DNA of 64,000 nucleotides from Sva-07 sp963743825. GTDB taxonomy: Bacteria; Actinomycetota; Acidimicrobiia; Acidimicrobiales; Ilumatobacteraceae. Under the pieces are notes generated by a model. That model did not search any database. It was not told the origin of the DNA and saw nothing but the letters and a program-made list of their open reading frames with translations. The DNA is taken from positions 13,075 to 77,074 of the forward strand of contig CAVURC010000016.1 of NCBI GenBank assembly GCA_963743825.1. Direction: 5' to 3'. Both the position numbers and the translations under genes were made by a program. Below are positions 38,898 through 47,440 of the stretch, piece by piece. Each line of letters opens with the position of its first letter. Within the stretch, counting starts at the first letter, position 1.

Positions 38898-39614
38898 ATG
38901 CCGGAGGAGTTCGAGGGAGATCTTGCAGGAGCAGTGTTCTGGGGCGCCGATCTCAGCGGCGCCCGATTCCGTGACGTGAACCTGACCGACGCCACGATCA
39001 GCCACGCCTGGCTCGTCGACGTCGACATCGACGCGCTGATCGACCGGGTCGTCATCAACGGCGTCGACGTCACCGCCTACGTGAACGAACGTGACCCGTG
39101 GTACCCGCTGCGTGCGATGCTGCGCCCCACCGACCCGGAAGGCATGCGCTCCGCATGGGCAGCACTCGAAGTCGAGTGGGCGACGACGATCGACCGGGCC
39201 CGAGCGCTCCCCGACGGCATGCTGCACGAGTCGGTCGAGGGGGAGTGGTCGTTCGTCGAGACGCTGCGACATCTCGTCTTCGCAATGGACAAGTGGTTCA
39301 CGGCGCCGATTCTGGCGAAACCGTTCCACCCCATCGGGATGCCGAACTCTGGCTCCGTCGACTTCCCGTGGCCCGGCCTCGAGTACGACCTGACGCCGTC
39401 GGTCTCGGACGCTCTCGCCGTGCGCGCCGATCGCGCGACCCGCTTTCGCGAGTCTCTCGCATCGGTGACGACGGCGGACTTCGAACGATCCGTCGACGTG
39501 CTCGAGAACGGCCCGCACCCACTGCAGGAGTGCATCTACACCGTGTTCGAGGAGGAGTTCTGGCACCTCCGCTACGCGCGTCGCGACCTGGAGAAGCTCG
39601 CAGCGTCGGACTGA
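38898..39614 (+). CDS. Pentapeptide-repeat and DinB-like protein
   Basis: 238 aa. Residues 8-45 contain pentapeptide-type repeats (AGAVFWGADLSGARFRDVNLTDA). From about 90 onward the sequence is a DinB-like four-helix bundle: SWSFVETLRHLVFAMDKWF with the first metal His, and YTVFEEEFWHLRYARRDLEKL with the second. Fusions of this type occur in actinobacteria and may be metal-dependent transferases using mycothiol. Last gene of the operon, with its own GGAGG ribosome site. Confidence 0.83.
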   Translation: MPEEFEGDLAGAVFWGADLSGARFRDVNLTDATISHAWLVDVDIDALIDRVVINGVDVTAYVNERDPWYPLRAMLRPTDPEGMRSAWAALEVEWATTIDRARALPDGMLHESVEGEWSFVETLRHLVFAMDKWFTAPILAKPFHPIGMPNSGSVDFPWPGLEYDLTPSVSDALAVRADRATRFRESLASVTTADFERSVDVLENGPHPLQECIYTVFEEEFWHLRYARRDLEKLAASD

Positions 39615-39618
39615 CGGT

Positions 39619-40071
39619 TCAGGGGCGAGCCAGCACCTTGTCGAGCCCGCGCAGCGCGAGCCGGAATCCGACACGCCCGGCGAACGCTGCCACCGGGGCG
39701 AGGAAGCGTGGCAAGTGCGGCACCGTGACATCTTCGCGCCACTCGAGCAGCGTGCCGGCGCCATCGGCACGAACCGTGAACCCGGCCGAACCACCGAGGA
39801 TCGGGCCGAGCTTGTCGACGTCGCAGACGCCTGTGGAGGTTGCTTCGTCCCAGTCGCAACGGGTCACGCGCATGCGATCCTCCAGCGCCACGGGCCGCGG
39901 GCCACTCCATGCCGTGAACGTGTAGCCGACCGCCGTGGGATCACCCGGCTCCGCCTCGATGGTTGTCGCGGGGATCCACGCACCGTGGCCGGGCCAGTCG
40001 ACGAGCTCGTCCCACACCTTGCGCACCGGCGCATCGAATCGACGGGTCAGCTCGAACTTCACGCGTGCCAT
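39619..40071 (-). CDS. SRPBCC-family protein
   Basis: 150 aa: VKFELTRRFDAPVRKVWDELVDWPGHGAW at the start, a central LEDRMRVTRCDWDEATST, a TVRADGAGTLLEWREDVTV strand pair and a C-terminal helix. Typical stand-alone polyketide-cyclase-like ligand-binding protein. Convergent with the DinB-like gene, with a 4-bp gap. Confidence 0.78.
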   Translation of the reverse strand: MARVKFELTRRFDAPVRKVWDELVDWPGHGAWIPATTIEAEPGDPTAVGYTFTAWSGPRPVALEDRMRVTRCDWDEATSTGVCDVDKLGPILGGSAGFTVRADGAGTLLEWREDVTVPHLPRFLAPVAAFAGRVGFRLALRGLDKVLARP

Positions 40072-40116
40072 CACACGATCCTCCCAGACCTCGAGCACGG
40101 GCTCACAACGCTCCAC

Positions 40117-40170
40117 CTGTTTGCGTGACAGTTCGGTTGGGACGGGCCAACTGAACTGTCACGCAAACCT
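40117..40170. repeat. Dispersed 50-bp palindromic repeat, copy 4
   Basis: CTGTTTGCGTGACAGTTC, core GTTGGGACGGGCCAAC, then GAACTGTCACGCAAACC. This is the most symmetric copy: the 14-base arms GTTTGCGTGACAGT/ACTGTCACGCAAAC match apart from single positions. It lies 45 bp upstream of the SRPBCC start and 18 bp beyond the end of the linalool-isomerase-like gene. Confidence 0.88.
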
Positions 40171-40187
40171 GGAGCGGCCGGGATGGG

Positions 40188-41652
40188 TCAGTAGCTGCCG
40201 CGGAGGAGGTCGAGGTCGGCGGCGACCATCGGGACGCGGATGGTCAATCCACTCGTGGTGAGCTCGAGGCTGACACCGTCGAGGCCGTGGACGTCCCACT
40301 GGCGGGGCTCGGCGCCCACGAGTCGGAAGCTGGTGAACCGGTTGCGATCCTCGCGAAGCGGAGCCAATCGAAGGTGCAGGTTGCCGCCGATCCACTCGGC
40401 ACGGGTGAACGCCATCGCCGGGAAGTCGACGTCGACGATCTGGGGGCACGCATCGAGCGGAGCCGCTGAGAGCCGCGTCCACAGCCCGGGGTCGACGGCC
40501 TCCGCGGCCGCGAGGAAGGCATTGAACTGCCCGCGCGGATGGGGCTCGTTCAGTCCCATCCCCCACGTGAACTCGCCGAGCGTGGTGTCCCAGGTCGGTT
40601 CGTACGACGCCTCGATGGCCGTCGCCAGCCGGTCGGCGAGCTCATCCAGTCCCCACTCGCGAGCCAGCAGCAGTGACGACCCTGCTGCGCGACTCGCCGA
40701 CAACGGAACGGCGAGGGTGCGTGTCCCAACCCAGCATCGCACTCCCGGCGTCGAACAGCCGGCGGGCATCGGCGGGCACCTGCGGCGCGGCATAGAACGA
40801 AGTGGTCAACGCCGCGGCGACGGGCAGGCGATGGTGCACGTCGAGTACCGGGTCGTAGTAGAAGGTCGTCATCTGCGGCGGCGCCTCGCCGGCCAGATCG
40901 AGGTAGTGCTCGCGGGCATGGGCCCACCACGGATCGAACGCCTGCTGGTGGAAGTCCGTGCCGTGTCGGTTGTCGTGGAGCCTCAGACCGAGGCCCGCTC
41001 CGGCCAGTCAAAACGGCCAGACCTTCGTGTTCTCTCAATGACACCCGATCGGGGTCGCCAGCCACTGCCGGCGCAGATGATCGGCGATCTGGCTGTGCGT
41101 CCACGTGAAGGTGTTGTCGCCGTCGCGGATCATCTCGAAGGGCTGGTTCCATCGATCGTCCGGATCGATCATCGACCGGATGCCGAGCAGCACGAGCAGG
41201 AACCCCTTGTAGAACAACATGCCGTCGGCGGCGACCGGATCCATCTGGACACCCCACGGCTCGATGCCGTTCGCTGTCCATCCCGGGACGTCGTAGTCGC
41301 CCCACAGTTCCGGGGGGATGAACAGCCGATAGACGTCGGGATAGTTCGCCCGATCGGGGTCGTGGCCGAACTGCGTGAGCCAATCGGCGGCCGACCACCA
41401 GCCGGTGTGCCGCTCGATGAGCTGATCGAGAATCGCCACGTACGGCTCGGTCCAGGCCGGAGTGCGATGCGCCATGAGCCCCATCGCGTAGGACGAGTCG
41501 ACGAGATCGAATCGGTGCCAACTCGCCATCGGCGGGTCGGAGCGATTGTCCCAGTGCGGGTGGGGCGACCCGGCTCGGCTCCAGTCGTCGGGGGTGTGCG
41601 ACTTGCGGTGGAGGTAGCGCAACCACCCGAGCGATCGCGCTGACAGCTCCAT
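40188..41652 (-). CDS. Linalool dehydratase-isomerase-like enzyme with two in-frame TGA codons, candidate di-selenoprotein
   Basis: About 487 aa. From the ATG at 41652 the N-terminal 205 residues match the linalool dehydratase-isomerase-like family: KSHTPDDWSRAG, RFDLVDSSYAMGLMA, RHTGWWSAADWLTQFGHDP, DVPGWTANGIEPWG and HLRRQWLATPIGCH. Then TGA (codon 206), ENTKVWPF, TGA (codon 215), and LAGAGLGLRLHD with the frame unbroken to about 40717. In Cys-containing relatives both TGA positions are Cys, nine residues apart like the catalytic Cys171/Cys180 pair of the characterised enzyme. One base-insertion frameshift near 40717 leads to LAVPLSASRAAGSSLLLAREW and the end at 40188. It overlaps the upstream LLM gene (TGATG). 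Confidence 0.8.
40980..41010 (-). promoter_or_regulatory. Second TGA (Sec) codon and SECIS-like hairpin
   Basis: TGA at 41010-41008, 13 bases, then a perfect five-bp stem GCCTC/GAGGC with loop GGTCT. The loop begins 18 bases after TGA. In the E. coli fdhF SECIS the loop AGGTCT begins 17 bases after TGA, so sequence and spacing both agree closely. Confidence 0.72.
41010..41037 (-). promoter_or_regulatory. First TGA (Sec) codon and SECIS-like hairpin
   Basis: TGA at 41037-41035, then AACACG/CGTTTT (six pairs with one mismatch) closing a ten-base loop AAGGTCTGGC, which contains AGGTCT. The stem runs up to the first base of the second TGA. Confidence 0.55.
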
Positions 41653-42557
41653 CAGATCCGGCTGGCGAGAAACGCCCTGGTGCGAGCGCGATCTTCGGCA
41701 TTCGCGGCAAACTCCGACGCGGCGAACAACGTGACGCCCGCAGCGACGAGCTCGTCCATCCGACCGGCGCACGTGGCCTCGTCGCCGATGATGGCGAGAT
41801 CCTCCGGACCGGCGAGCCCCTCGTGGTCGAGCATCGCCCGATACGACGGCAGCTGGCCGTAGATCATGAACGTCCTGGCGGCGTTCTCGCGGGCGGCGTC
41901 GGCGTCGTCGGTGACCCAGATGGGAAAGCCGGCGGCGATCTCCGGAGCGGGTCGACCGGCGGCCTCGGCGGCCTCGCTGATGGTCGGCACGGTGAGGGAG
42001 GCGAGCGTTGCCGCCCCGGTCATCCACGTGATCGTGCCGGCGCAGCGGGCACCGGCCAGGCGCAGCATCTGCGGACCGAGCGCCGCGAGCAGCACGGGGG
42101 GTTCGACGGCGTCGATGTCGAGCTTGCCGCGCGCCGTGACGGTCTCACCCACGAAGCTCACGGACTCGCCGCCGAGGAGCGGCATCAGCACCTCGAGGTA
42201 CTCGCGAGCGTGACGCAGCGGCTTGTCGAACGACTGGCCCCACATCCCCTCGACGACCGGCTGATGCGACAACCCGATCCCCAACGTGAACCGTCCGCCG
42301 GTGACCATGCTGGTGGTCATCGCCTGCTCGGCCATCACCATCGGGTGCCGCGGATAGGTCGGCACGACCGAGGTTCCGAAGCGGATGTTCGGCACGTGCT
42401 GGGCGACAGCGCCGATGATGTTCATCGCCTCCGTGTTCTGCACCAGTTGCGGCAGCCAATACGACGCGAAGCCGGCGTCGGCTGCTGCTCGCACATCGGC
42501 GATGATTCCGTCGAGACCGCTGCGCCCGCTGACGCCTCCGAAGATTCCAATGTCCAT
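41652..42557 (-). CDS. LLM-class oxidoreductase
   Basis: 301 aa luciferase-like TIM barrel: VRAAADAGFASYWLPQLVQN, NIRFGTSVVPTYPRHPMVMAEQA, GGRFTLGIGLSHQPVVEGMWG and the C-terminal VAAGVTLFAAS. The GLSHQPVVEG segment is that of F420-dependent members. It lies between the PhyH oxygenase (31 bp gap) and the linalool-isomerase-like gene (1 bp overlap), so these three probably act in one pathway, possibly of a terpenoid or other branched alcohol. Confidence 0.88.
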   Translation of the reverse strand: MDIGIFGGVSGRSGLDGIIADVRAAADAGFASYWLPQLVQNTEAMNIIGAVAQHVPNIRFGTSVVPTYPRHPMVMAEQAMTTSMVTGGRFTLGIGLSHQPVVEGMWGQSFDKPLRHAREYLEVLMPLLGGESVSFVGETVTARGKLDIDAVEPPVLLAALGPQMLRLAGARCAGTITWMTGAATLASLTVPTISEAAEAAGRPAPEIAAGFPIWVTDDADAARENAARTFMIYGQLPSYRAMLDHEGLAGPEDLAIIGDEATCAGRMDELVAAGVTLFAASEFAANAEDRARTRAFLASRI

Positions 42558-42588
42558 GCCGCCAACGTAACCGCCGACGACGTGTCGG

Positions 42589-43416
42589 TCAGCCGTCGTA
42601 GAAGTACGGCTCGTGGAGTCCGACCAGGTCGCGTTCGCGTCGAGTGACCGCTCGCGCGATCGCGTCGGGCGACAGTTGATTCACTGCGTCGGTCGTACGG
42701 ATCCGCTGTGCGATGTCGCGCCGGCCGTAGTGGACCTGCAGGAACAGACGGCCACAACCGCCATTGGCCGGCGTGCCCCGGTGCCACACGTCGGACACGA
42801 ACAGCGCGACATCGCCGGCCTGACCTTCCAACAGCACGGGTGCACGACCGTCGTAGCTGAGGTCGGGGTCCTCGATCTGCGACAGGGGTGCGAGCCGACC
42901 GGATCGGTGGCTCCCCGGCACCACGGCGGTCGGTCCGTCCGCCGGCGTGCAGTCCTTCAGGAGCAGGTGGGCGCCGATCGCGAACACGGGATACGGGATG
43001 CGGTCGTCCCACTCGACACCCTTCGGTCGAGGCACGTGCGGGCCGGCATCGCAGTGCCATGAACCACCGGCGAACTCGGGCGGATTGCGCCATGCGGTGT
43101 TCGCAATCACGTGGCAGTCGTCGCCGAGCAGCGGTTCGATCACCGAGAGGATCTCGGGAGTGCCGACCGCCGCCTGTGATCGCGCTCCGTGGTTGAGCAT
43201 CTCGTAGCGGAACTCGTCCCGATCCGAGCGGCCCCGCTCGGGATCGCGGGTTGCGAAGGCGTGCTCGATCTCCTCGGTCAGCGCAACGACCTCGTCGGGG
43301 CTGAGCACGCCGCGCAGCACGGCGTATCCGTCGCGTTCGAGCTGGGCGCTCGCGCTCGGCACCGTCGACTGCTCGGGATCCAACACGGCGAGGTTCTTGC
43401 CGACTCGCTTGATCAT
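42589..43416 (-). CDS. Phytanoyl-CoA dioxygenase (PhyH) family oxygenase
   Basis: 275 aa Fe(II)/2-oxoglutarate oxygenase. The iron triad is visible as HCDAG (His-x-Asp) and the distal His in DVWHRGTPANGG, followed by the 2-oxoglutarate-binding Arg region (LFLQVHYGRRDI). The N-terminus (LERDGYAVLRGVLSPDEV) is the standard PhyH start. It would hydroxylate an aliphatic substrate. First gene of the operon with the LLM and linalool-isomerase-like genes. Confidence 0.88.
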   Translation of the reverse strand: MIKRVGKNLAVLDPEQSTVPSASAQLERDGYAVLRGVLSPDEVVALTEEIEHAFATRDPERGRSDRDEFRYEMLNHGARSQAAVGTPEILSVIEPLLGDDCHVIANTAWRNPPEFAGGSWHCDAGPHVPRPKGVEWDDRIPYPVFAIGAHLLLKDCTPADGPTAVVPGSHRSGRLAPLSQIEDPDLSYDGRAPVLLEGQAGDVALFVSDVWHRGTPANGGCGRLFLQVHYGRRDIAQRIRTTDAVNQLSPDAIARAVTRRERDLVGLHEPYFYDG

Positions 43417-43505
43417 GGTCGGATCATCCCACAGCCGTACGGGTGACTCGACCACGAAGCGCATGGGAGGATGGGCAACGTGGCCGACGTGGGGGGCGCC
43501 AGCGA

Positions 43506-45144
43506 GTGAACGAACTCGGCAGCTTCGCCCTCATCGTGCGCGTCGGCCGTGCCCGCGAACTCCGTCGCGTCCTGCTCGCCTACGCCGGTTTCTCGATCAG
43601 TGAGTACGCCACCTGGCTGGCCGTACTGTTCTATGCGCTCGAGCGCGGCGGGCCGGAGGAGGTCGGCCTCGTTGCCTTCCTTCAGCTCATCCCTGCGGTC
43701 CTGGTCACACCGTTCGCCTCCTACGCCGGCGACCGATTCCGGCCCCACCGCGCGCTCGCTGTCGGCTATGCGGCACAGTCCGCCGCCATGGTCGTGGTCG
43801 CCGTTGCGATGCTGTCCGGGAACTGGTTACTCGTGTACACGGCGAGCGCGGTGGCCGCCTCGGCGATCTCCTTCACCCGTCCGGTGATGGGCTGTCTGCT
43901 CCCGACGCTCACCCATACGCCGGCCGATCTGATCGGGGCCAACGTCGTCGCCGGGATGATCCAACAGACCGGCGTGTTCCTCGGTCCGCTCCTCGCTGGT
44001 GCCGTGATGGTCGTCGCGTCGCCGACCGGCGTGTTTGCAGCGTGCGCTGTGATCACCGGTCTCGGGTGCCTCGCGGTGCTGTCCACGCCGGTGCTCGACG
44101 AGGAACCGAGCAGGATTCCCGACCTCGGCGATCTCACCGAGCGGCTGTTCGCCGGGTTCGCCACACTGAGACGGGAGACCCGCGTCCGGATCCTCGTCGG
44201 CGTGATCGTGGTCGCCGGACTCGTGAATGGCGTTGCCGACGTGCTGTTCGTCACCTTCACCGACGAGCGACTCGACGGCGGTGGCGGCCAAGCCGGACTC
44301 CTCGCGGCCTCCTACGGAGTCGGCGGATTGGTGGGGGCGATCGCAGTTGCCCGGATCATCCGGAACCGCAATGTCATTCGTGCATTTCTGACGAGCGCCG
44401 TGCTGGCGGGTGGCGCGCTCGTCGCGATGGCGGCAACCGACGGACTGGGTATGGCCCTGGTGCTCTTCGCAGTGCTCGGCGCCGGCGAGACGTTCCTGAG
44501 GCTCGCCGCCTCGGTGACGATCCAACGACAGTCCCCGACGGAGGTGCTCGCCCGAGTGTTCGGCGTCGTCGAGGGCGCACAGATGGCGGCCATCGCATGT
44601 GGTTCGCTCCTGGTCACGATCTTGGTGAGCCGGCTCACGGTGAGCGAATCATTCGTCGTGCTCGGTTTCGTGGTGCTGGGGCTCGTCGGGATTCCTGGTC
44701 GTGCGATTGCGGTTGTCTGGTGACGGCCCACCGTCCGTCGACCCGGTGATCATCCACCATTTGGTGACCGATCCGGTGTTCGCCGCGCTGCCCGCACCGA
44801 CGATGGAACGGCTGGGTCGCACGGTGCAACGCCAACGCGCGTCGACCGGAACTGCGATCGTCGTGCAGGGTGACGTCGGCGACCACTACTTCTTGATCAT
44901 CCACGGCGAGTTCACCGTGACGAAGGACGGTCAAACCGTCAACCACCTCGGGCCGGGACGTTCATTCGGTGAGATCGCCCTGCTGCGCAACGTGCCGCGC
45001 ACGTCCACCGTCACCGCCGTGACCGACGCCGAGCTGTTGGTGATCGATCGGGACGACTTCCTCGAAGCGGTGACGGGTCACCCCCGCAGCCTCACGACCG
45101 CCCGAGCGATCGCCGCCGAACACGTCGGCCCCCTCGACGAGTGA
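43506..45144 (+). CDS. MFS transporter fused to a C-terminal cyclic-nucleotide-binding domain (one apparent frameshift)
   Basis: About 545 aa. From GTG 43506 there are roughly 400 residues with twelve hydrophobic segments and the MFS signature SYAGDRFRPHRAL between helices 2 and 3. At about 44696 one extra base breaks the frame. The next frame continues the last helix as LVVRLRLSGDGPPSVDPV and then a CRP-type domain: VVQGDVGDHYFLIIHGEFTV, GRSFGEIALLRNVPRTSTV with the phosphate cassette, and LLVIDRDDFLEAV. Transport gated or regulated by cAMP or a similar nucleotide is inferred. The cargo is unknown. It is not two genes: there is no ribosome site or spacing, and the frames join inside the last helix. 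Confidence 0.8.
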
Positions 45145-45178
45145 CGTACACGATGTGTCAGACACATCGTGTACGTCA
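45142..45178. terminator. Perfect 18-bp palindrome containing both stop codons of convergent genes
   Basis: TGACGTACACGATGTGTC-A-GACACATCGTGTACGTCA, perfect 18-base arms around one base. The first three bases are the stop of the MFS-cNMP gene and the last three, read on the other strand, the stop of hss. Probably a bidirectional terminator, though a protein-binding site is also possible. Confidence 0.75.
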
Positions 45179-46627
45179 GTGGACGAGGACGTTGCGGAAC
45201 TGCCAGGGATCGTCGGGATCGATGTCCTCGTCGAACAGGCCCGGTCGATTCGTGAGCGGTGTCCAGTCGGTGTAGTAGCCGGCAACCGTGCCGAGGTAGG
45301 GGCGCTGGATCTCGAGACACCGGCGATGGTCCATGTCGTCGGTCTCGACGATGCCGGCGTCGGGGTTCTCGAGGGCCCACACCATTCCGGCCAGCACGGC
45401 CGAGGTGACCTGGAGACCGGTGGCGTTCTGATGCGGCGCCAATGCCCGAGCTTCTTCGATCGTGAGTTGCGACCCGAACCAGAACGCGTTGCGTTCGTGC
45501 CCGTAGAGCAGCATGCCCAACTCGTCGCGTCCGTCGACGATCTCGTCCTCGTCGAGCACGTGCTGCTCCGACGGCCAACGCCCGGCCGCACCGAACAGTT
45601 CGTGGAACGAGAGCACCGCGTCGTTGCACGGGTGGTAGGCGTAATGGCAGGTCGGGCGGAATTCGGCCGAGCCGTCGGCCGCGCGGACCGTGAAGAAGTC
45701 GGGAATCGAGAGCGCTTCGTTGTGGGTCACGAGGAACCCGTACTGCTCGCCGTGCGACGGACACCACGTGCGTACCCGCGTCTCGGCGCCCGGTTGTTCC
45801 AGGAAGATCCCGGGGGCCGACGCGTCGTCGAAGGTGCGGGCGTTGTCGGGCATCCAGTTCTCGTGGGTGCCCCAGCCGAGCTCAGCAGGCTGCAGCCCTT
45901 CGGAAATGAACCCGTCGACCGACCACGTGTTCCAGAACGTGTCGATCGGCTTCGGGAGGCGCGTTCGCTGGGTGTCGCGCTCGGCGATGTGGATGCCGCG
46001 GACACCGATCGTGCGCATGTACTCGGCCCAGCCGGCGCTGTCGCCGACCGCCGGTTCCGCGACGTCGACGCCGAGATCGGAGGCGAGGGTGACCAGCGCC
46101 TCCTTGACGAACCACGACACCATCCCGGGGTTCGCGCCACAGCACGAAATGGCGGTGGTACCGCCGGGCGACTGCCGGCGCTCGTCGATCACGGTCGAAC
46201 GCAACGCCTGGTTGGTCCGCGTGGCGTTGTCGGTTTCCTTGTCGTAGTAGAAGCCCGGCCACGGCTCGACGACGGTGTCGATGTACAGCACGCCGAGCTC
46301 CCGACACAACCGCATGATGTCGAGCGACGACGTGTCGACCGACAAGTTCACGCAGAATCCCTGCCCCTCCCCCTCGGTCAGCAGCGGCGTCAGCAGATCA
46401 CGGTAGTTCTCGACCGTCACCGCGGTCTGGATGAACTCCAAGCCGTACTCCTCGACGATCCCCCGGTCGCGGTCGTCGGGTTCCACGACGACGGCGCGGG
46501 TCCGGTCGAAGTCGAGATGGCGATCGATGAGCGGCAGTGTGCCGCGCCCGATCGACCCGAATCCGATCATCACGATCGGCCCCGACACACTCGCGTGGAC
46601 GGTCTGGTGTGCGTTCGTCGACGTCAT
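45176..46627 (-). CDS. hss: Homospermidine synthase
   Basis: 483 aa. N-terminal Rossmann motif VMIGFGSIGRGTLPLI (NAD), NLSVDTSSLDIMRLCRELG, EPWPGFYYDKE and CGANPGMVSWFVKEAL are all typical of bacterial homospermidine synthase, as is the C-terminal YGHERNAFWFGSQL. It joins two putrescine-derived units (or putrescine and spermidine) to homospermidine, with NAD as a prosthetic group. It lies 43 bp after eutC and probably belongs to the same transcript. Confidence 0.92.
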   Translation of the reverse strand: MTSTNAHQTVHASVSGPIVMIGFGSIGRGTLPLIDRHLDFDRTRAVVVEPDDRDRGIVEEYGLEFIQTAVTVENYRDLLTPLLTEGEGQGFCVNLSVDTSSLDIMRLCRELGVLYIDTVVEPWPGFYYDKETDNATRTNQALRSTVIDERRQSPGGTTAISCCGANPGMVSWFVKEALVTLASDLGVDVAEPAVGDSAGWAEYMRTIGVRGIHIAERDTQRTRLPKPIDTFWNTWSVDGFISEGLQPAELGWGTHENWMPDNARTFDDASAPGIFLEQPGAETRVRTWCPSHGEQYGFLVTHNEALSIPDFFTVRAADGSAEFRPTCHYAYHPCNDAVLSFHELFGAAGRWPSEQHVLDEDEIVDGRDELGMLLYGHERNAFWFGSQLTIEEARALAPHQNATGLQVTSAVLAGMVWALENPDAGIVETDDMDHRRCLEIQRPYLGTVAGYYTDWTPLTNRPGLFDEDIDPDDPWQFRNVLVH

Positions 46628-46669
46628 GGAGGACCTTTCGGTGATGACCGGACGGCTCCCGGCGGCCGG

Positions 46670-47440
46670 TCAGGCTAGCTGGGTCGGCTCGATCGGCGAT
46701 ACCGAGTCGAGAACGTCTGTCGGGTCCTCGTCGTGGAGGCCGATACCCGACAGGCCCTGCATCGAGGCTCGACGGGAGAGGCCGACGATCCGGTGCGCGG
46801 CCTCGTCGATCGAGAGGCCGCGGTCGTGGATGTTCGACACGCAGTTGCGCTGCGCATCGGTCCGATCGAGGGCCGGTTCGAACGTCACGTACGCGCCGAT
46901 GCTCTCGGACACCGACAACCCGGGCCGTTCGCCGATCAACACCACGACGAGTCGCGCTCCGAGGGTGACGCCCACGTCGTCGCCGACGGCGACGCGACCG
47001 TTGGCGACGACCGCGACCGGGGCGATCGACCAGTCGTCCAGCCGTTCGAGGATGGCATCGACGAGGGGCGGACCGTCTCGTTCGATCGCGAGCGGCGACA
47101 GTCCGTCGCACACGACGATCGCCAGGTCGTACGGGTGGGCGGCGAGCGCTCGAAGGGCGCCACGCGAGTGCTCCGCCAGGACACGACCGAGATCCGGCCG
47201 CCGGATGTACTCCTCGCGTGATGCCGCCGCCGACGACAGTGCGACCGCCGCATGTCCCGCGCCGGTGAGCGCGTCGACCAGTCGATGAACGTCGAACTCC
47301 TGGTTGACAGCGTCGCGGGCTCGAGCGTGATCTGCGCGGAACTGGAGGCGCGCCGCGGTCGTCAGACTCCCGCCCGCTCTGCCGAGCGCAACCCGAGCTG
47401 GGGTGATCGCTCGGATCGCATCCCACGATTCGGGGTTCAT
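46670..47440 (-). CDS. eutC: Ethanolamine ammonia-lyase small subunit
   Basis: 256 aa. With EutB it converts ethanolamine to acetaldehyde and ammonia using adenosylcobalamin. The family motifs are present: TPARVALGRAGGSLTT near the N-terminus, FRADHARARDAV, VVCDGLSPLAIE, VVLIGERPGLS and RTDAQRNCVSNIHDRGLS. It overlaps eutB by ATGA. No shell proteins, EutA reactivase or aldehyde dehydrogenase are next to it, so this is the minimal, non-microcompartment arrangement. Confidence 0.95.
   Translation of the reverse strand: MNPESWDAIRAITPARVALGRAGGSLTTAARLQFRADHARARDAVNQEFDVHRLVDALTGAGHAAVALSSAAASREEYIRRPDLGRVLAEHSRGALRALAAHPYDLAIVVCDGLSPLAIERDGPPLVDAILERLDDWSIAPVAVVANGRVAVGDDVGVTLGARLVVVLIGERPGLSVSESIGAYVTFEPALDRTDAQRNCVSNIHDRGLSIDEAAHRIVGLSRRASMQGLSGIGLHDEDPTDVLDSVSPIEPTQLA

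Noticed and set aside
28781..41037. TGA reassigned to Cys or Trp throughout the genome
   Set aside because: Most genes end normally at TGA, often in ATGA overlaps, and Trp and Cys are otherwise encoded by TGG and TGC/TGT. Only the three catalytic positions read through.
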